DNA of 64,000 bases from Pseudocercospora fijiensis CIRAD86 (taxonomy: Eukaryota; Ascomycota; Dothideomycetes; Mycosphaerellales; Mycosphaerellaceae): contig NW_006921541.1 of the NCBI RefSeq assembly GCF_000340215.1, positions 1,027,527-1,091,526 of the forward strand, written 5' to 3'. Both the position numbers and the translations under genes were made by a program. This document shows positions 45,057-56,978 of the stretch, piece after piece; the stretch's first letter is position 1; each line of letters opens with the position of its first letter. The notes beneath the pieces are model-generated. The model was not told the DNA's origin. It did no database searches and saw nothing but the letters and a program-made list of their open reading frames with translations.

Positions 45057-47882
45057 TTCCTAGATTCTATTAATATGCAAAAACAACTTCCTAAGCATCT
45101 AATCTACTACGCTAACTTACTGCTGCTTCAATGTACCGTAATCCTTACTAGCAATAACCTTATTAGCTAGTCGACTGTCCTAAACTCCTCCGTAGGTATT
45201 AAAGCTATTAGTACTAAAGTACTCTGCCTCGAAGCGAGCTTAATTAACGAGGAGATTAGTAGCCTTGTCCTATATAGCCTTCTCCTACTCGCGTAGATAG
45301 TCCTTAAGCTCCTCCTTACTAAACTAGAGGATTTGTTTAACTTCGTTCTAAACAACGTAACTTAACTAAGGAATTCTACCGACTAGGGTATCGGAAATGT
45401 AACTAAGGCCTTCGACTAAGATAGCGGTAGGGAAGGCGAACGGTACGAAGGTATTAGAACCTAGAAGGGCGGTTAGATTGCGGTGTACCTTAGCAACCTT
45501 AGCGACGGTTAAGTTGTCGTAGCCCTTAATCTTAGTTCCGTCGATAATACGAGAGTAGCCTAGGTCGATTAATATACGGTCGCTCTCGGGCTTTAGATCG
45601 CTATACGGAAGGTATAGTATCTAAATAGAGACTTCGTATTCTTTTAGAGGGTTAAGGATCTACTAAGCTACCTCGCCTTCGTTAGGCTAACTATCGAATA
45701 TATAACCGAGGTCGTCGTTAGTAAGGTGCTTGTTAGTAAGCTTACTAATCTTGTTTAGTAGAACTAGGCTACGGGCATTAAGCTTCTTAACCTAGTTCTC
45801 GAAGACCTCTAGTTCGTATATACCCTCGACGATAGTTAAATAGGCGGTCTTATCTTTAGATATAAGAGAAACCTTAATACGTAGATAGCTAGCACCCTTA
45901 CTAGCTGCAAGCTTAACTATATCTTGTCCGAGACGAGAAGTCTCCTTAGTAGGGCAGTTCTTATAACCGCTATTACCTACCTTGAAGTACTTAGTAGGCT
46001 TAGGGACGGAGATAAGCTCGTATACGTAATTAGGTCGAAGGGCAACGGCTAAGAGCTACAAGGCGGGATGCTAACGGACGATTTAGTTGCTTACTCTATA
46101 GGTCTAAAGGGCATTACGGCCTTCCTACTTAGACTTAGGCAGTTTACGTATATACTAAAAGAATATACGAAACTCCTCCTATATTAGGTCGACGATAAGA
46201 GGAAGGTACGCTCTACGAGGCGACTGCATCTAACTAAAGACCCGAGGGAAGATAGCATTACTAGTCTAACGAAAGCGGTCGAAGGAGGTGCCTTATCTAA
46301 GAATGCTAGTAATTAACTTATACTAACGCTTAGTTAGCGTAAGATCGCGAGTAATAGTACTAGTAGGGTTGAATACGTAGAGTCCTAGGGAGGTCGGGGC
46401 GGCAGTAGGGCGTCTAGGAAACTAGTTAGTATAACTAGTCTTAAGGGTAGTAAAGGCATCCTAATTAGCAACCTCGCGACTAATCTTTAATAGGCGACCG
46501 ACGAGGACACTCGCCTTAGCACTAGTATAGAGACTACAGACCTTAGCGGCCTTCTTAATATAGTTAGTATATATAGTAAACCGCTCTTTACCTAGCTTGC
46601 TAAGGTCGTCGAGCTATTAATAGATAGATAGGGCGGTAGGAGCTTTGCCTATATCGGCTTTAGGAACTATATCGATATTAGTAATAAGGTGCGTAATAGA
46701 GTCGCCCTTATAAGAACTATAGATGTTCTTAGTTAATAGGATCGGCGAGAGGCCTCTATCTCTACGCTCGCTAAAGGAGCCTTCGGAGGAGATATCTTCT
46801 AGTAGTGTATCTAGCATATTAATATCCGAGTTACTATAGTTAGTACTATAGTTAGTACTATAGTTAGTACTATAGTCGGTACTAGAAGGAGTGCTATACT
46901 TCTTAGTAGCCTTGCGGAGGGCCTAGCGAGTATACAATACCTTCTTGCGCGCTACTTCGGCCTTAGCGCGCTCGTCTTAAACTTCTTAAGGGACCTTACG
47001 GTTACGGGTCGAGCGACGATCCTTAGCCTATATTTCTATAGCGAGCGCAAGACTAGTAGCTATATCGGCCTCGGTCTCTAGGCGAAGAGCTTTACGTTTA
47101 AGGATATTAACGATAGGAGCCTCTTAACCTTTAATAATAAAGCCTATACTATTAATACGATAGCCCTTCTCTTTTAGTAGATCCTTAGTTATCTATACGT
47201 TAAGATCGACCTAGATAATCGCATCGTAGTGCTTCTTCTAGTAGGCTATCGTAAAGTCGTTAAGCGCAAAGGACAAGTTAAGTAACTGCTTGCCTACCTT
47301 CTTACTAGCGGTAGATATACGATAGATTATAGTACGGGAAAGATGCTCGGCGCCTTAACGACGGACCTTGTACTTATTAACGAACGAAGAGACCTGCTTA
47401 GTACGCTCTTGTCTACCGTAGGCGAAGTTAATAAGGCTCTTAGGAAGACTACTTAGTCCTCCCTAGTGTTCGAAGGCCTAGTCGAGGGTCTTAAAGCGTA
47501 AGCGAATCTAGGTACTAGCTATCTCGAGGCTATAGACGATAGGAAAGGCTTGTTCGATATCTATATCGTTAAGAACCTCGCGCTTAAAGATACGCTTACC
47601 GATAGACTAACGCAAGTTGTTTATACCGTACGTAATTAAGATAGTAGCCTTCTTAATATTCCTATTAATAACGCGTAGTAGGGTACAAGCGTTCTAGATC
47701 TTCTCTTAAGGGTCTTTAAGGGCGGTAACGATCTAGAAGCAGTGCTCGAGGCTAGTTGCAGCAGCTAAGGCGCTGTCGGATAGGGCTTCGATCGGAACTA
47801 GGGCGGCTAGGCTTAGGTTAATAGGGGCAGGTAGGTCGTTGCTACTACTAGCGCCTAGCGGATTCGGGGCGCCGGAAGACAT
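45054..47882 (-). pseudogene. Y ORF3: third ORF in env position, 942 codons, RIP stops
   Basis: From ATG 47,882-47,880 the same frame runs to TAA 45,056-45,054, so 2,829 nt are divisible by three with no frameshift. The Z copy is 2,817 nt. The 12-bp difference is one extra TTAGTACTATAG unit (about 46,820-46,875), which adds four residues to a Ser-Thr-Asn-Tyr repeat and keeps the frame. The open pieces 46,617-46,817 and 47,733-47,942 are in this frame; the latter extends about 20 codons upstream of the ATG without another ATG. Composition: low-complexity N-terminus, long helical region, basic coil, acidic segment, then a Lys-rich C-terminal half. No transmembrane span or known retroviral domain is seen. 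Whether structural, regulatory or captured from the host is unknown. Confidence 0.72.
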
Positions 47883-48297
47883 AGTCGACCGAAGCGGAAG
47901 TAGGTTATAAACGAGTTTACAAGTATGTTCGTTGCTTAACAATAATAATTAAAGGGTTTAGATAGAAGGGGGGTAGTTAGGCGGTAGCGAGTTAGTTAGT
48001 AATCGAGTAGAAGAAGGAGCTTAGGAAGCTTACTTTAAATATAGTGCGAAGGTAACGTAGTCCGTATATTCCGCGCTAGTAAAGTAAACGGATAACGGCT
48101 ATATATAAAATTAAAGCTATATACGAGACCTCTTTGTTATTAGGGCAGGCTAAAGTTTAACAATCGATCTAGCTAATTGCTAGTAGCGACTGCGCGCCTT
48201 TATTAACCTTTAGCTACCGTAGATTCTCGCGTACTCGAAATATAACTAGTTAGTTCGAGTCCTTAGCAGAAATCTATAGTAGTAAAGCTAGCGGGAC

Positions 48298-48322
48298 TAA
48301 TAATACCCCCGGGATAGCATTA
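48298..48322. repeat. 25-bp quasi-palindrome, m5, upstream of ORF3 in Y
   Basis: TAATAATACCCCC with GGGATAGCATTA, about 416 bp upstream of the ORF3 ATG. Confidence 0.85.
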
Positions 48323-48740
48323 GCTTTTCTCTAGAGATGCTCGGTAACGAGGAGCAAGCCGCCTAGGCCTAGCGTAGCTAATTCGTCGATACGTTAGCCT
48401 ATAGTACTGCCGTTATAGATACAGTATTACCTTTTATATTAGCAAGCACGTAAAGGTAGTCTATACGTTTACCTTCTTCCTTCTTCTAAACGCTAAGCTT
48501 AATAGCCTAAGGTCCCTATTCTTAGAGGCTATCGGCCTAGGTTGCTATATCTATCTAAGAGCTAGGAAGGGAGAGGGATCCTCCCTTTCTTAGTGTCCTG
48601 CGTAACTAGTACTAATTAGGGTAGGAACATCCTCTAGCAGAGTATCTTATTATAGGTAATATCTAAGGGTAGTCGCTAGAGTCTAGGAAGCTAGAGGGAA
48701 GTAGTCCTAGAGGGTAGAGGGTTAGGTTCGGCTATCTTTC
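48323..48740 (-). other. Spacer between pol and ORF3 in Y
   Basis: Homologous to 43,459-43,877 of Z. No coding trace. Bounded by m5 and the inverted m6. Confidence 0.45.
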
Positions 48741-48765
48741 TAATGCTACCCCCGGGGTATTATTA
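48741..48765. repeat. 25-bp quasi-palindrome, m6, downstream of pol in Y (inverted orientation)
   Basis: TAATGCTACCCCC with GGGGTATTATTA. About 270 bp past the pol stop (49,034). Confidence 0.88.
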
Positions 48766-51700
48766 GGAAAACACGCCTCGTACAGTTCTATCTAAGGAAA
48801 AACAAAAGCAAGGGAATAAAGTTATAGTAACATTAATCGAAAGTAAAGGCAAAGCAAAGGACAACAATATAATAAACTAAAAGCAACAAACGAGAGCATA
48901 AACATTAGTAGGAACGGACAATAGGTAAGGACTAAAGGTATAGGGCGGCACTGCATTAACGGCGCGGAGAACGATTAACAAGAGCAAGGAAGTAACGTAG
49001 TAGAGGTAGACAGAGGCAAGGAAGAGCAAGCAATCATTTAGTCTCGGGATCTAGCTATAATTCTAGGCGGTCTTCGTCGCTAGACTAGTCGAGCTCCTCC
49101 TCGGAGTTAGAGTTAGATAGCTAGAAGTCTAGTTTACTATCGGAATTAATATCGGAAATACTCTACGCGCAATTAATACGTATATAACCCTCCCTTTGTT
49201 TATAAGTTATTCCTAATAGCTTACTAAGATATATCTAGGGATGCGTATAGTTGTCGGGTAGAATAGGATCTATAATCGCGGTAGGATCCTCCTCTCGATA
49301 GGCATCTAAGGTCGGTAGAGGGTCTATAGAGGCATTAACTTCCTTCTCGGTCGGGGGAGGACGGGTAGGCTCTTTTAACTCGACGACCTTCTTTAGGTTA
49401 GCCCGGGGGTACGAGTGCTTTAAGGTAGCACTATTAAGTTCCTAAAGTCGGTACGTAGAACTATCGTAAAGGACCTCCTATACTCTATAAGGCCCTTTCT
49501 ATTTAAAGGCTAGCTTATAGGAGTAACTATATTCTAGCTCCGACCGGTATAGGAGGACTATATCGCTAACCTTTAGAGGCTCCTAGTTAATAGCATTATA
49601 GTCGTCGAAATACTACTTAGCCTCCTTACGAAGGCGACGTTGTCGAGCAAGTCCCTCCTAAGAAGTAGTAGTTATATCCTTAAGAGCCTTAGCGCGTAGG
49701 GCAAGGAGATCTACCCTAGTACGAATAGACCCCTAATCGTAAACGCTATGCGTGCGATAGGACAACTTAATAGGAAGAACGGCGTCCCTCCTAATTATAA
49801 GCTCTACTAGCGTAAGTCTAGTCGTATCGATAATAGTAGTTCGATCCGCCTAGAGAAGGGCTAGAACGTAGGTAGAGATAGGAACGGACCTATCCCCTCT
49901 ATTAGTTATCTTAGATAGGGCATCAATTAAAGACCGATAGCTACGCTTAATAATAGCATTCGACTAGGGATAGTATAGGGAGATACGAACGTTTTTCGCC
50001 CTATACGAAACAAGTAGCGCTTAAACTTCTTTAGCTATATTGTTCGTAGCGTTGTCTAAAATAATCTCGTAAGGTGTTCCCTAGCGGCAAAACAGATCTT
50101 TAAACAGGAAGATAGCTATATTACGAGCATTAATAGCGCCGCAGCCCTTATAGAAATAATAGGCCTCCGGCTATCGAGAAAGACCCTCTCGAATAATATA
50201 CAAGCTATTGTTGCGACTAAGATAGACCCTATCGCTATACTATCGCTCTCTAACTAATTAGGCAGTAGGAATACGCAGCTCTCCTAGACGTCGATAGCTA
50301 TTCCTAAAATTGCACTTAGGATAGCTCTTATAGTAGCGGGAGATATTAGCCTATACGCTGTCCTACTAGTAGCGCCGACGAAGGATATCGAAGGTGCCCT
50401 CCGCCGCCCGGTAGCCGAGCTTATCGTAAACGGAACGAAGGATCTCTTATCGGGCTACTAAGTCGTTAATAATACGCTAGAGAGGTGTATTAACTATCGC
50501 TTGTCGCTAAAGGATTCGATCTTTAACTAGGAATCGTCGAGAATAGCGAATAACCCGACGGTATTAACTCTTTAATAGGCTAGGCGCTTTCTTCGTATAG
50601 GTTAGGAAGTAGGCGATGTAATAGGAGTCGTCGGAGTAGACCCTATTAAGGATATTATTCCTCTCTAGTTTATCCGCCTTAGGTTTAGCCTAGTCGTTAT
50701 CGTTAGTAGTAGGGCTCTCGTCGGGCTAGTTACTAGGTTAGTCGCTAGGTTAGTCGTCGGTAGTAGGCCTAGTAATCGCTAGTATAGTATTAATATAGAA
50801 GGCAGCGAAGAAAGTGCGGTTAATTACCGCATCGATATCCTCTTCTTCTATTATCTCAGCGATATCCTCTTCTATAGCGGGCCTTCTAGAAAGGCTATCC
50901 GGTCTAGTATACTTCTTGCTAGGAACGTAGAAGACGTCGAAGTTAAACAAATAGATCTAGGCAACCTACCGAGCTATCGTAGAGTTTAGTAGGTCGGAGG
51001 CTATACGGTTAAGCTAATAGACTAGCGTCTAAGCATCGATTTCTAAACGAAAGAATATACTAAAGAGCTATAGTCGGAACTTCTTTAGAGCCTTATAGAC
51101 TCTAAGGCATTCTCGCTTGCTAGTATCGTATCGGGCCTCGATCGGTTTCTATAGTCCGGAGTCGTACCTAATAGGATAACGTAAGGATAGCTCCTTACGG
51201 TTATACTATATTAGTATCTCGCTATAGCCTTCCCCGCTCGAGTCGATAGCAACAATTATTAAACCCGTACCCTCTAAGTAGTTAATAGATGTTAGTATAG
51301 GTGCGCTAACGAGCGCCTTAGTTACCGTATCCTTAGCCGCTTAGTAAACGGAGGTCTATTCGAATTTAGTATCCTTCTTAAGCAAGGCGTATAAGGGCTT
51401 ATATACTAATATAAAGTTCTCGACCTAGATACGGAAGTAGGAGACTACTCTAAGCTAGGTTCGGACATCCTTCTAATAGGTAGGATCCGGCTAGGACACT
51501 ATCTTTAGGACCCGTGCATTATTAGGATAGCGGCCGTTCTTATTAGTTACAAACCCGACAATGTTTATTCGTTTATATAGGAGCTAAAGCTTCTCCCTAT
51601 ACACCGTTAGGTTAGCTCGCTCTAGGTCGTAGAGGACACTATCGAGGTTCTAAATGTATTCGAGAAAGAACCTACGGATGCTAGGCTCTACTTCTTTATT

Positions 51701-52757
51701 ATCGTACCTAGTTTTAGGGCCCTTAATGCCGATATCGTCGAGGAAAGGCATCGCTATATAGGAGATATAGGCCGCGAGGACTTGGTTTATAATACGAACG
51801 AACTAGGCTACGGAGTTAGTTGCCCCTTAGGGAAGGGTAGTTTGTCTATATAGCCTAAGAGGTGTCTCGAAACTAGTAAGGTCGCGGCTATTAGGATAGA
51901 GAGGGATCTAGTCGTAGCCCGAGAAAACATTAACTAGTAAGGCTACAATACAGTTAGTAAAAGCTTCCGAGAACCTATTAGTCTCCGGAGGAAGGTTAGT
52001 ATCTCTAATCGTAACTACGTTAAACTTTTGTATAGCGTTAATTAGACGGTACTTCTTTAGTTCCCTAGGAGCTATCTTCTTTTAAACTAGGAAGTATAGA
52101 TTGCGATACGAGGCATAGGAAGGTTCTAAGGTGCTAGCCTTTATACGCTGTCGTATTATGTCCTTAACTATACCTCGCAGGCTTAGGTTTAGCTTAAAAC
52201 CTAGGTAGGCCTAAGGTATATACTCGATCGTTCGGATCTTCTATAGAGGGGCAACCTCCGGATTTATTCTACTTAGGTAAGTAAAGTTATATACTAATAC
52301 GGCCTCGCGATTGTATAGAAGCTCGTATAGCAAATCTAGTTTACGATCCGAAAGCTCGATGCTAGGTTTGATTTTCGTAAGCCTCTCCTCTATTAGCCTT
52401 AACCCCCTAGGAATAGTAGAAAACTTTTTAGTAATATACTTCTAATCGTACGGACTATCCCTAGGTAGTAGTATCGCCTCCTAATTAAGGCACTTTTGTC
52501 GCTAGTTAGGATTCCCGCTAGGATTAGACCTATCGGTAATGTATACGCTACCCTTTATAGGCTTAATCTTGTTAGCTACCCTCTTATATAGGGTATATAT
52601 ACTAATCGATTGTCGAACCCGAGCTCGCTCTCTTTATCGCTAGGCTTAGAGATTAGCGCAACAAAACAGCGCGTAAACTTCTTTAGAAGTTTCCTTAAGT
52701 CGATAGGTATGTAGCTAGTAGTCCTAATTTATAACGCCGGCGAAAACGTTAGATTCG

Positions 52758-52782
52758 TAATAATACCCCCGGGGTAGCATTA
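52758..52782. repeat. 25-bp quasi-palindrome, m7, within pol N-terminal part of Y
   Basis: TAATAATACCCCC with GGGGTAGCATTA. On the minus strand it is read in the pol frame as Leu-Met-Leu-Pro-Arg-Gly-Tyr-Tyr, between protease and RT. Confidence 0.88.
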
Positions 52783-53013
52783 GACTCGCGCTCTAATTAG
52801 TTAGTTCGTATAGACCCGCGTCCGGTAGTAATACTTGCGATAGCATTATTACCTTAACTCGTGTATTAGGTAGTCGTTGTATTATGCTCGCTATCGCTTC
52901 GAGTATTTGTCTTCTTAGTATAGAACCTAGAAACTTGCCTTAACGTACGGAGCGGCGCACTTCTAGAAATAACCTATTTAAGCTATACTAACTTATAGCG
53001 CAGATTGCCGGTC

Positions 53014-55884
53014 TTATAACCGCGCCGTAGCGTTTCCCGAAGACTGTTTAGAAGTAGTAAGGATATCCTCGTAGGACTTGTAGCTAGTATTGCTAATATA
53101 ACTAGTAAATACGACTCGGTTGCCCTTCTAGTTAGCGATAGTTCCCTCCTAGGAGCTATCGTCGTAGTTGCGCTAGACACTACGAGTTATGCGAGACTAT
53201 AGCCGACCTAGAATAATTAGCGTATTTAGGTCGGCGGCAATCTAGAAGGTAAAGGAAAAGCATATACCGAAAGCGTCTACTATAACATTATAGCAGGTAC
53301 CTACTAGCGCAACCTCCCTATTTACTCCCTATATACTAAGGGAAATGTCTCTATTTATTAGCAGTCTAAGCTGTTTAGCCTAGCGCTTACTTATAATAAG
53401 TAACTCTAAACTATTATTAAGTATTGCTAGCATCTATTAACTATAGCTCCCGATACTAACCTAAATATAGATAGCGGGGACGACGGCGAAGGAACGGGTA
53501 ACTGCGGAAAGGTCTATATTATTAGGGATAGAGTAAAGTTCTTTAGGTCGAGGAGGTCCTACTCGACCGATTTGTTAGCTAGTAAATCGGATAGCCTTAA
53601 TAGAAACTGAAACTAGAGTAGGGTCGGTATTATTACTATCCCCTCGGCCTATCTCCTTAACCCCCTCTTCGTTAGTATTATCGATAGTCTCCTAGCTCTC
53701 GTAGGTTACTAATTCGCCTTCTGCTAACTCTTAGGCACCTAAAAATTTAGGAAGGAACTATAGAGAAGAGACGTCGATATAATCTTCTCGTCCCTGTTTT
53801 CTTCGGAAGGCAGCGAGGTCTTTTATAAAGGTAGTATCGTTAGGGATTCGGCTCTAGAACAGGTTAGTAGGCAAACCGTATACTAGTAGCTCTCCTATAG
53901 ATATATTAGACTTAAGGTCTAGGAACTATAAAGCCTAGAAGAGAGCGTTTGCCTTTGTATCTAAGGAGTTAGCTAGGCTAGTACTATACTTTTTTATATA
54001 CCTATCGAAGCGAAAGCTCTTTAGATCGGATAACTTTCGCTTATAGGCCGGTAGGTTAGCTAGACCTAGGGTACTACTAATATCGGTAGCAACATCCTCT
54101 ATATCGACCTCTAGAGTCTCTAGGACGACTAGGCTTTCTATAGGTAGGGTGCTAGATGCGGTACTAGGTGCGGTACTAGATCGGGCAGCGCGGTCTATAG
54201 CTGTCTAGAGAGTCTTAGTTTTAGCGGTTAATTCTCGTTGTTATTTAGCCTTGTCGGCCGCCTTGTTCTTTAGTACCCTAGTAGGGGCCGCCGCACTAGG
54301 GCGTATAGGATTCTAAGGGCTCTTGCCCTTGTTTTAGGACTAGGTCTAAGACCGTATAGTAGCGTAGACATCTATACTATTCTTAGTAACCGCGTAAACA
54401 TTAGTAACTGCGTCCGGATCCTAAGAAACAAAGTTAACCTTAATAGGCTTAGTAGTACTATTACTACTCCGCTCCTTAACCTGTTTTGCCCTAACCTTCT
54501 AAGTTTCTCGTTTAGTAATAGCGGCGAGGGTACTGTTCCTAGTGTCCTTAAACTCGATCTTGCCGCTATACTTCTTTTCTAGAAGGGTCTTTAGCTAAGG
54601 CAGCTTCGGGGCTCTCCGATCCTACTCGAAATCAATCTTGTCGCCGGTATCTATATAGTAGAATCGGCTATTTACTTGTATAATAAGCTTCCTTTTAAGA
54701 AGCTCTTTCTAGATAAGGTAGGACGATTAGATATATTTAAACCCGCTACATATCTAGCACTTGCTATCTAAGTTAGAATAGATCTTCCGTATAGCGTAGA
54801 TATCTACTAAAGGGGCTTTAGGGTAGTTAAGATCTAAAACCTAGTAGACTAGCGGTATATCGCCTAGTATAGTAGCATTAATAACCTCTCTAACTCGCTG
54901 CAATACTTTCGCATTTAGGTTTAGCTAGGCTAGGGATTTAGCTAAGTCCGCGACGTCCTAAGAGTGTTTAGTAATAGTAGGAGTTACGGTCTTAGGACTA
55001 CTTTGCGATTTAGGAAGGAACTTAGGTCCCTTGCTTCCTATAGCGTCTTTCCTAACCTACGCTAGGTTATTCCGGTCTTCGCCGTAGATAAACTTCCTCG
55101 TATCGGCTATACTATTAATATCGGCCTTAATACACACTAGGACCTCTTTGTATTTCCTAAAACTCTTAGGATCGGACTCGCTAAGCTTATAGCGACGGAA
55201 GATACGCTAAGCTATAGGCTACGGCAATCCCTAGAGGAGTAGCCTCGTTCTCTAAGAGTTTTCGAGGTTACTCTATTCGATACCGTCCGCTAACTCGACA
55301 AACTCGCGGATATACCCCTTTAGGTCGTTATCCTTAGTGCGCCTTACTAAGTAGAGGGACTCGAGCTACGTACGACTGCCTTTAATGCGACGGCTATCGC
55401 GCTCCCGATATTCCCTTATAAAGGCTATCTTAAAGGTCTCCTAGTTAGAATTAGACTTGTCGTCCTTTTCTAGGTAGCTAACTAGGGTTTTAAGGGTTCG
55501 GTAAAGCTTAGAGGAGGTAGTTCTCGTAAAGGACCGAATCTTATACTAGTCGGATTCTCTATCGAGCTCGTAATTAACTAAGCCTTCCTTAAAGCGTTCT
55601 ATATGTGCTATAGCGTTCTACCCTTCGAATAGGGGATTTGTACTGCTCCCTAGCTCTAGCGGGCGACGCTTGTTTTAACGGAGAAGCTTAGTTTGCTTCT
55701 CTATTATCTTTATAAGGACAGTATAGAGCGCCTCTAGCGTAGAGGGCGTAGGAGGTTCGCTTATATTAACTAGTCGCCGCCTGATTTCTTCGTTAATAGG
55801 ATTAGGGGCGTTTTCGGATTTAGAAGATTCCGCTAATTCTTAATACTCGTTTTCGCTAGAGCTAGAGCTTATTCGATTATTATA
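53014..55884 (-). pseudogene. Y gag-protease, RIP-degraded
   Basis: The minus-strand frame differs from pol by one base. The start is unclear: in Z the matching position reads ATA AGC AAT CGG (63,539), a likely RIP-changed ATG, and Y has a one-base deletion just there. A Ser/Glu-rich N-terminus is followed by a capsid-type region (55,380-55,700, with FKEGLVNYELDRESD and SKLYRTLKTLVSYLEKDD). A Cys-rich CX2C finger trace is at about 54,745-54,760. A long low-complexity Ser/Thr/Lys region follows. The retropepsin-like segment around 53,400-53,430 reads LNNSLELLIISK, where LDxGSEL-type would be expected. Its second half runs to 53,240. The frame ends at TAA 53,016-53,014, 24 nt after the slippery heptamer. 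Confidence 0.75.
53032..53038 (-). promoter_or_regulatory. Candidate -1 ribosomal frameshift site GGGAAAC (Y)
   Basis: On the minus strand the gag-pro frame reads TCG GGA AAC, so G GGA AAC fits X XXY YYZ exactly. The shifted frame GGG AAA CGC is the pol frame that continues to RT. A possible stem follows after six bases: GCGC (53,025-53,022) pairing with GCGC (53,001-52,998), enclosing a GGT/ACC stem. The zero frame ends at TAA soon after. Confidence 0.65.
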
Positions 55885-56023
55885 AAATAGTTGAACTAGT
55901 TAAAATAGAATGCTATATAAAGTTGAAATAGAATGCTATATAAATGTGTTTTTAGTAACTTTAGTCTATTTAGTTTGTTGTAATGTTGCTATACGAGAGA
56001 GTAGTGTGTTAGGCTGTTTCTCC
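55885..56023 (-). other. Y 5' leader, part between m8 and gag
   Basis: Holds a near-repeat of GAATGCTATATAAA (about 55,907-55,942) on the plus strand. No coding trace. Confidence 0.5.
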
Positions 56024-56048
56024 TAGTATTACCCCCGGGGTAGCATTA
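56024..56048. repeat. 25-bp quasi-palindrome, m8, upstream of gag in Y
   Basis: TAGTATTACCCCC with GGGGTAGCATTA, about 140 bp upstream of the gag start region. Confidence 0.85.
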
Positions 56049-56698
56049 GGATTTAGCCTCCTAGGGGTCGCCTAACTACCTCTAGGAGCTTAGCTTAGTA
56101 GATTTTAGACAAAAGCCGCTCGGAGGGAGAGACTACAATCTCTGTTTACTCCTAGATCCTAGAAACTAGCTCGTATCTCCTTTAGCTAGGCAGGGGGGCA
56201 GTAGCCTTCTTTTTCTAGTAGAAGGCTAAGTACTATCTAAGCGAGGCTACGAATCTAGGGACGCCCTACCCGATTAATAGGGGACTCCCCGGCTATCCGA
56301 CCTGCAATCCGTATTTGCTATTAATTGATAGTCTTAGTAAACTAAGCAAGGCCGATAGGTAATTAGTCTATCTCCTCCTTAGGCGGGGCTTATCTCGAGC
56401 AAGCGGTACTAAATAGGTCTTCGACCTAGAGCCGAGTCCTTAGAAGCTAGCTATAGCTATAGACTAGGCCCTAAGCTATCATAGTCCTAAGGGTTTGTAG
56501 CTTTTCGGGGTTAAAGCGATGCCCTCGTTAAGAGGTTTCTCTGCTTGTCGTAATAGCCCCTTAAGATACTTCGGTATCGTCCGTATCGTAGGCTCTTGTC
56601 GTGCCCTCGCTTTAGTTATAGCTATTCGTGCCTAGAGACTACCTTTAATATACCCGAACCTATTAGATATAAAGAGATAGCCCTATCTTCGGCTCTAA
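56049..56698 (-). other. Y 5' leader, from LTR to m8
   Basis: About 650 bp of untranslated leader. The first bases after the LTR on the minus strand read TTAGAGCCGAAGAT. Only seven (TAGAGCC) are complementary to LTR sequence, so self-priming is not supported and no tRNA primer was identified. Confidence 0.5.
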
Positions 56699-56978
56699 TA
56701 AATAACGGAAACCAACACTACTACTACTACTAGCAGTAATAGTATAGGCTACCGAGGGTAATATAACCTATAGTAATATAGGCAGCTATGTTTAGTATAA
56801 TAGGATAACAATACGGTTGCTTAGGCTAATAACTAGAGCCCTGCAACATAGGTATTATAGAAGTGTAACATGAACAATATGCTATACGAGGTTAGTGCTC
56901 TATCTATAATGCAGAAGGAGGCCTCTTATATAGGCTTAAAACTCAGCCTAGGTATGTAGGGCCGGTTACTAGCTAATA
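56699..56978 (-). repeat. Y 5' LTR (280 bp)
   Basis: TAAATAACGG...GCTAATA, then CTGT (56,979-56,982). It keeps some CA/TG sites that are changed in the 3' LTR and the reverse, as expected if RIP hit both. Confidence 0.92.

Larger units (their letters stand above)
49034..53038 (-). pseudogene. Y pol: RT, RNase H, integrase, RIP-degraded
   Basis: One minus-strand frame from the frameshift site (53,038) to TGA 49,036-49,034, about 1,335 codons with RIP stops. RT from about 52,420 shows an INPEVAPLQKIRT segment, EPSYASYRNLYFLV, KYRLINAIQKFNVVTIRDTNLP, FSGYD, the TLPQGATNSVAQF block at about 51,785-51,845 and the FLDDIGIKGP catalytic box at about 51,720-51,755 with both Asp retained. RNase H has IVAIDSSGEGY and ARYDTSKRECLRVYKALKKFR. 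The open piece 50,750-50,950 covers FDVFYVPSKK...PDSLSRRP, the usual RH-INT joint. The integrase zinc finger is at about 50,300-50,450 (first and second His and first Cys partly Tyr, PKC kept), and ILDNATNN and NAIIKRS (Glu to Lys) lie in the core. A Pro/Asp/Ser-rich tail ends it. Catalytically dead. Confidence 0.85.
44641..56978 (-). mobile_element. Y: 12.3-kb LTR retrotransposon with gag-pro, pol and third ORF
   Basis: Two 280-bp LTRs (44,641-44,920 and 56,699-56,978) with a polypurine tract GAAGAAAGGGAGGGA next to the left one on the minus strand, and CTGT on both sides. Minus-strand order: leader, gag-pro, candidate -1 frameshift, RT-RNase H-integrase, spacer, ORF3, LTR. RT-RH-INT order makes it Ty3/Gypsy-like, but the RT carries a TLPQGATNS block and a FLDDIG box, unlike G1 and G2. 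Five 25-bp palindromes (m4-m8) lie at or near gene ends. It inserted into the pol of another copy of the same family (Z). Confidence 0.9.

Noticed and set aside
45054..47882. ORF3 as a retroviral envelope gene
   Set aside because: The position fits, but I see no signal peptide, membrane anchor, fusion-like region or cysteine pattern. Called unknown instead.
52983..53180. 65-codon minus-strand frame (and its twin 60,638-60,835)
   Set aside because: It is in neither the gag-pro nor the pol frame; it overlaps the frameshift region by chance.
56684..56698. Self-priming site for Y like those of G1 and G2
   Set aside because: Only seven bases match LTR sequence, which is within chance in TA-rich DNA.
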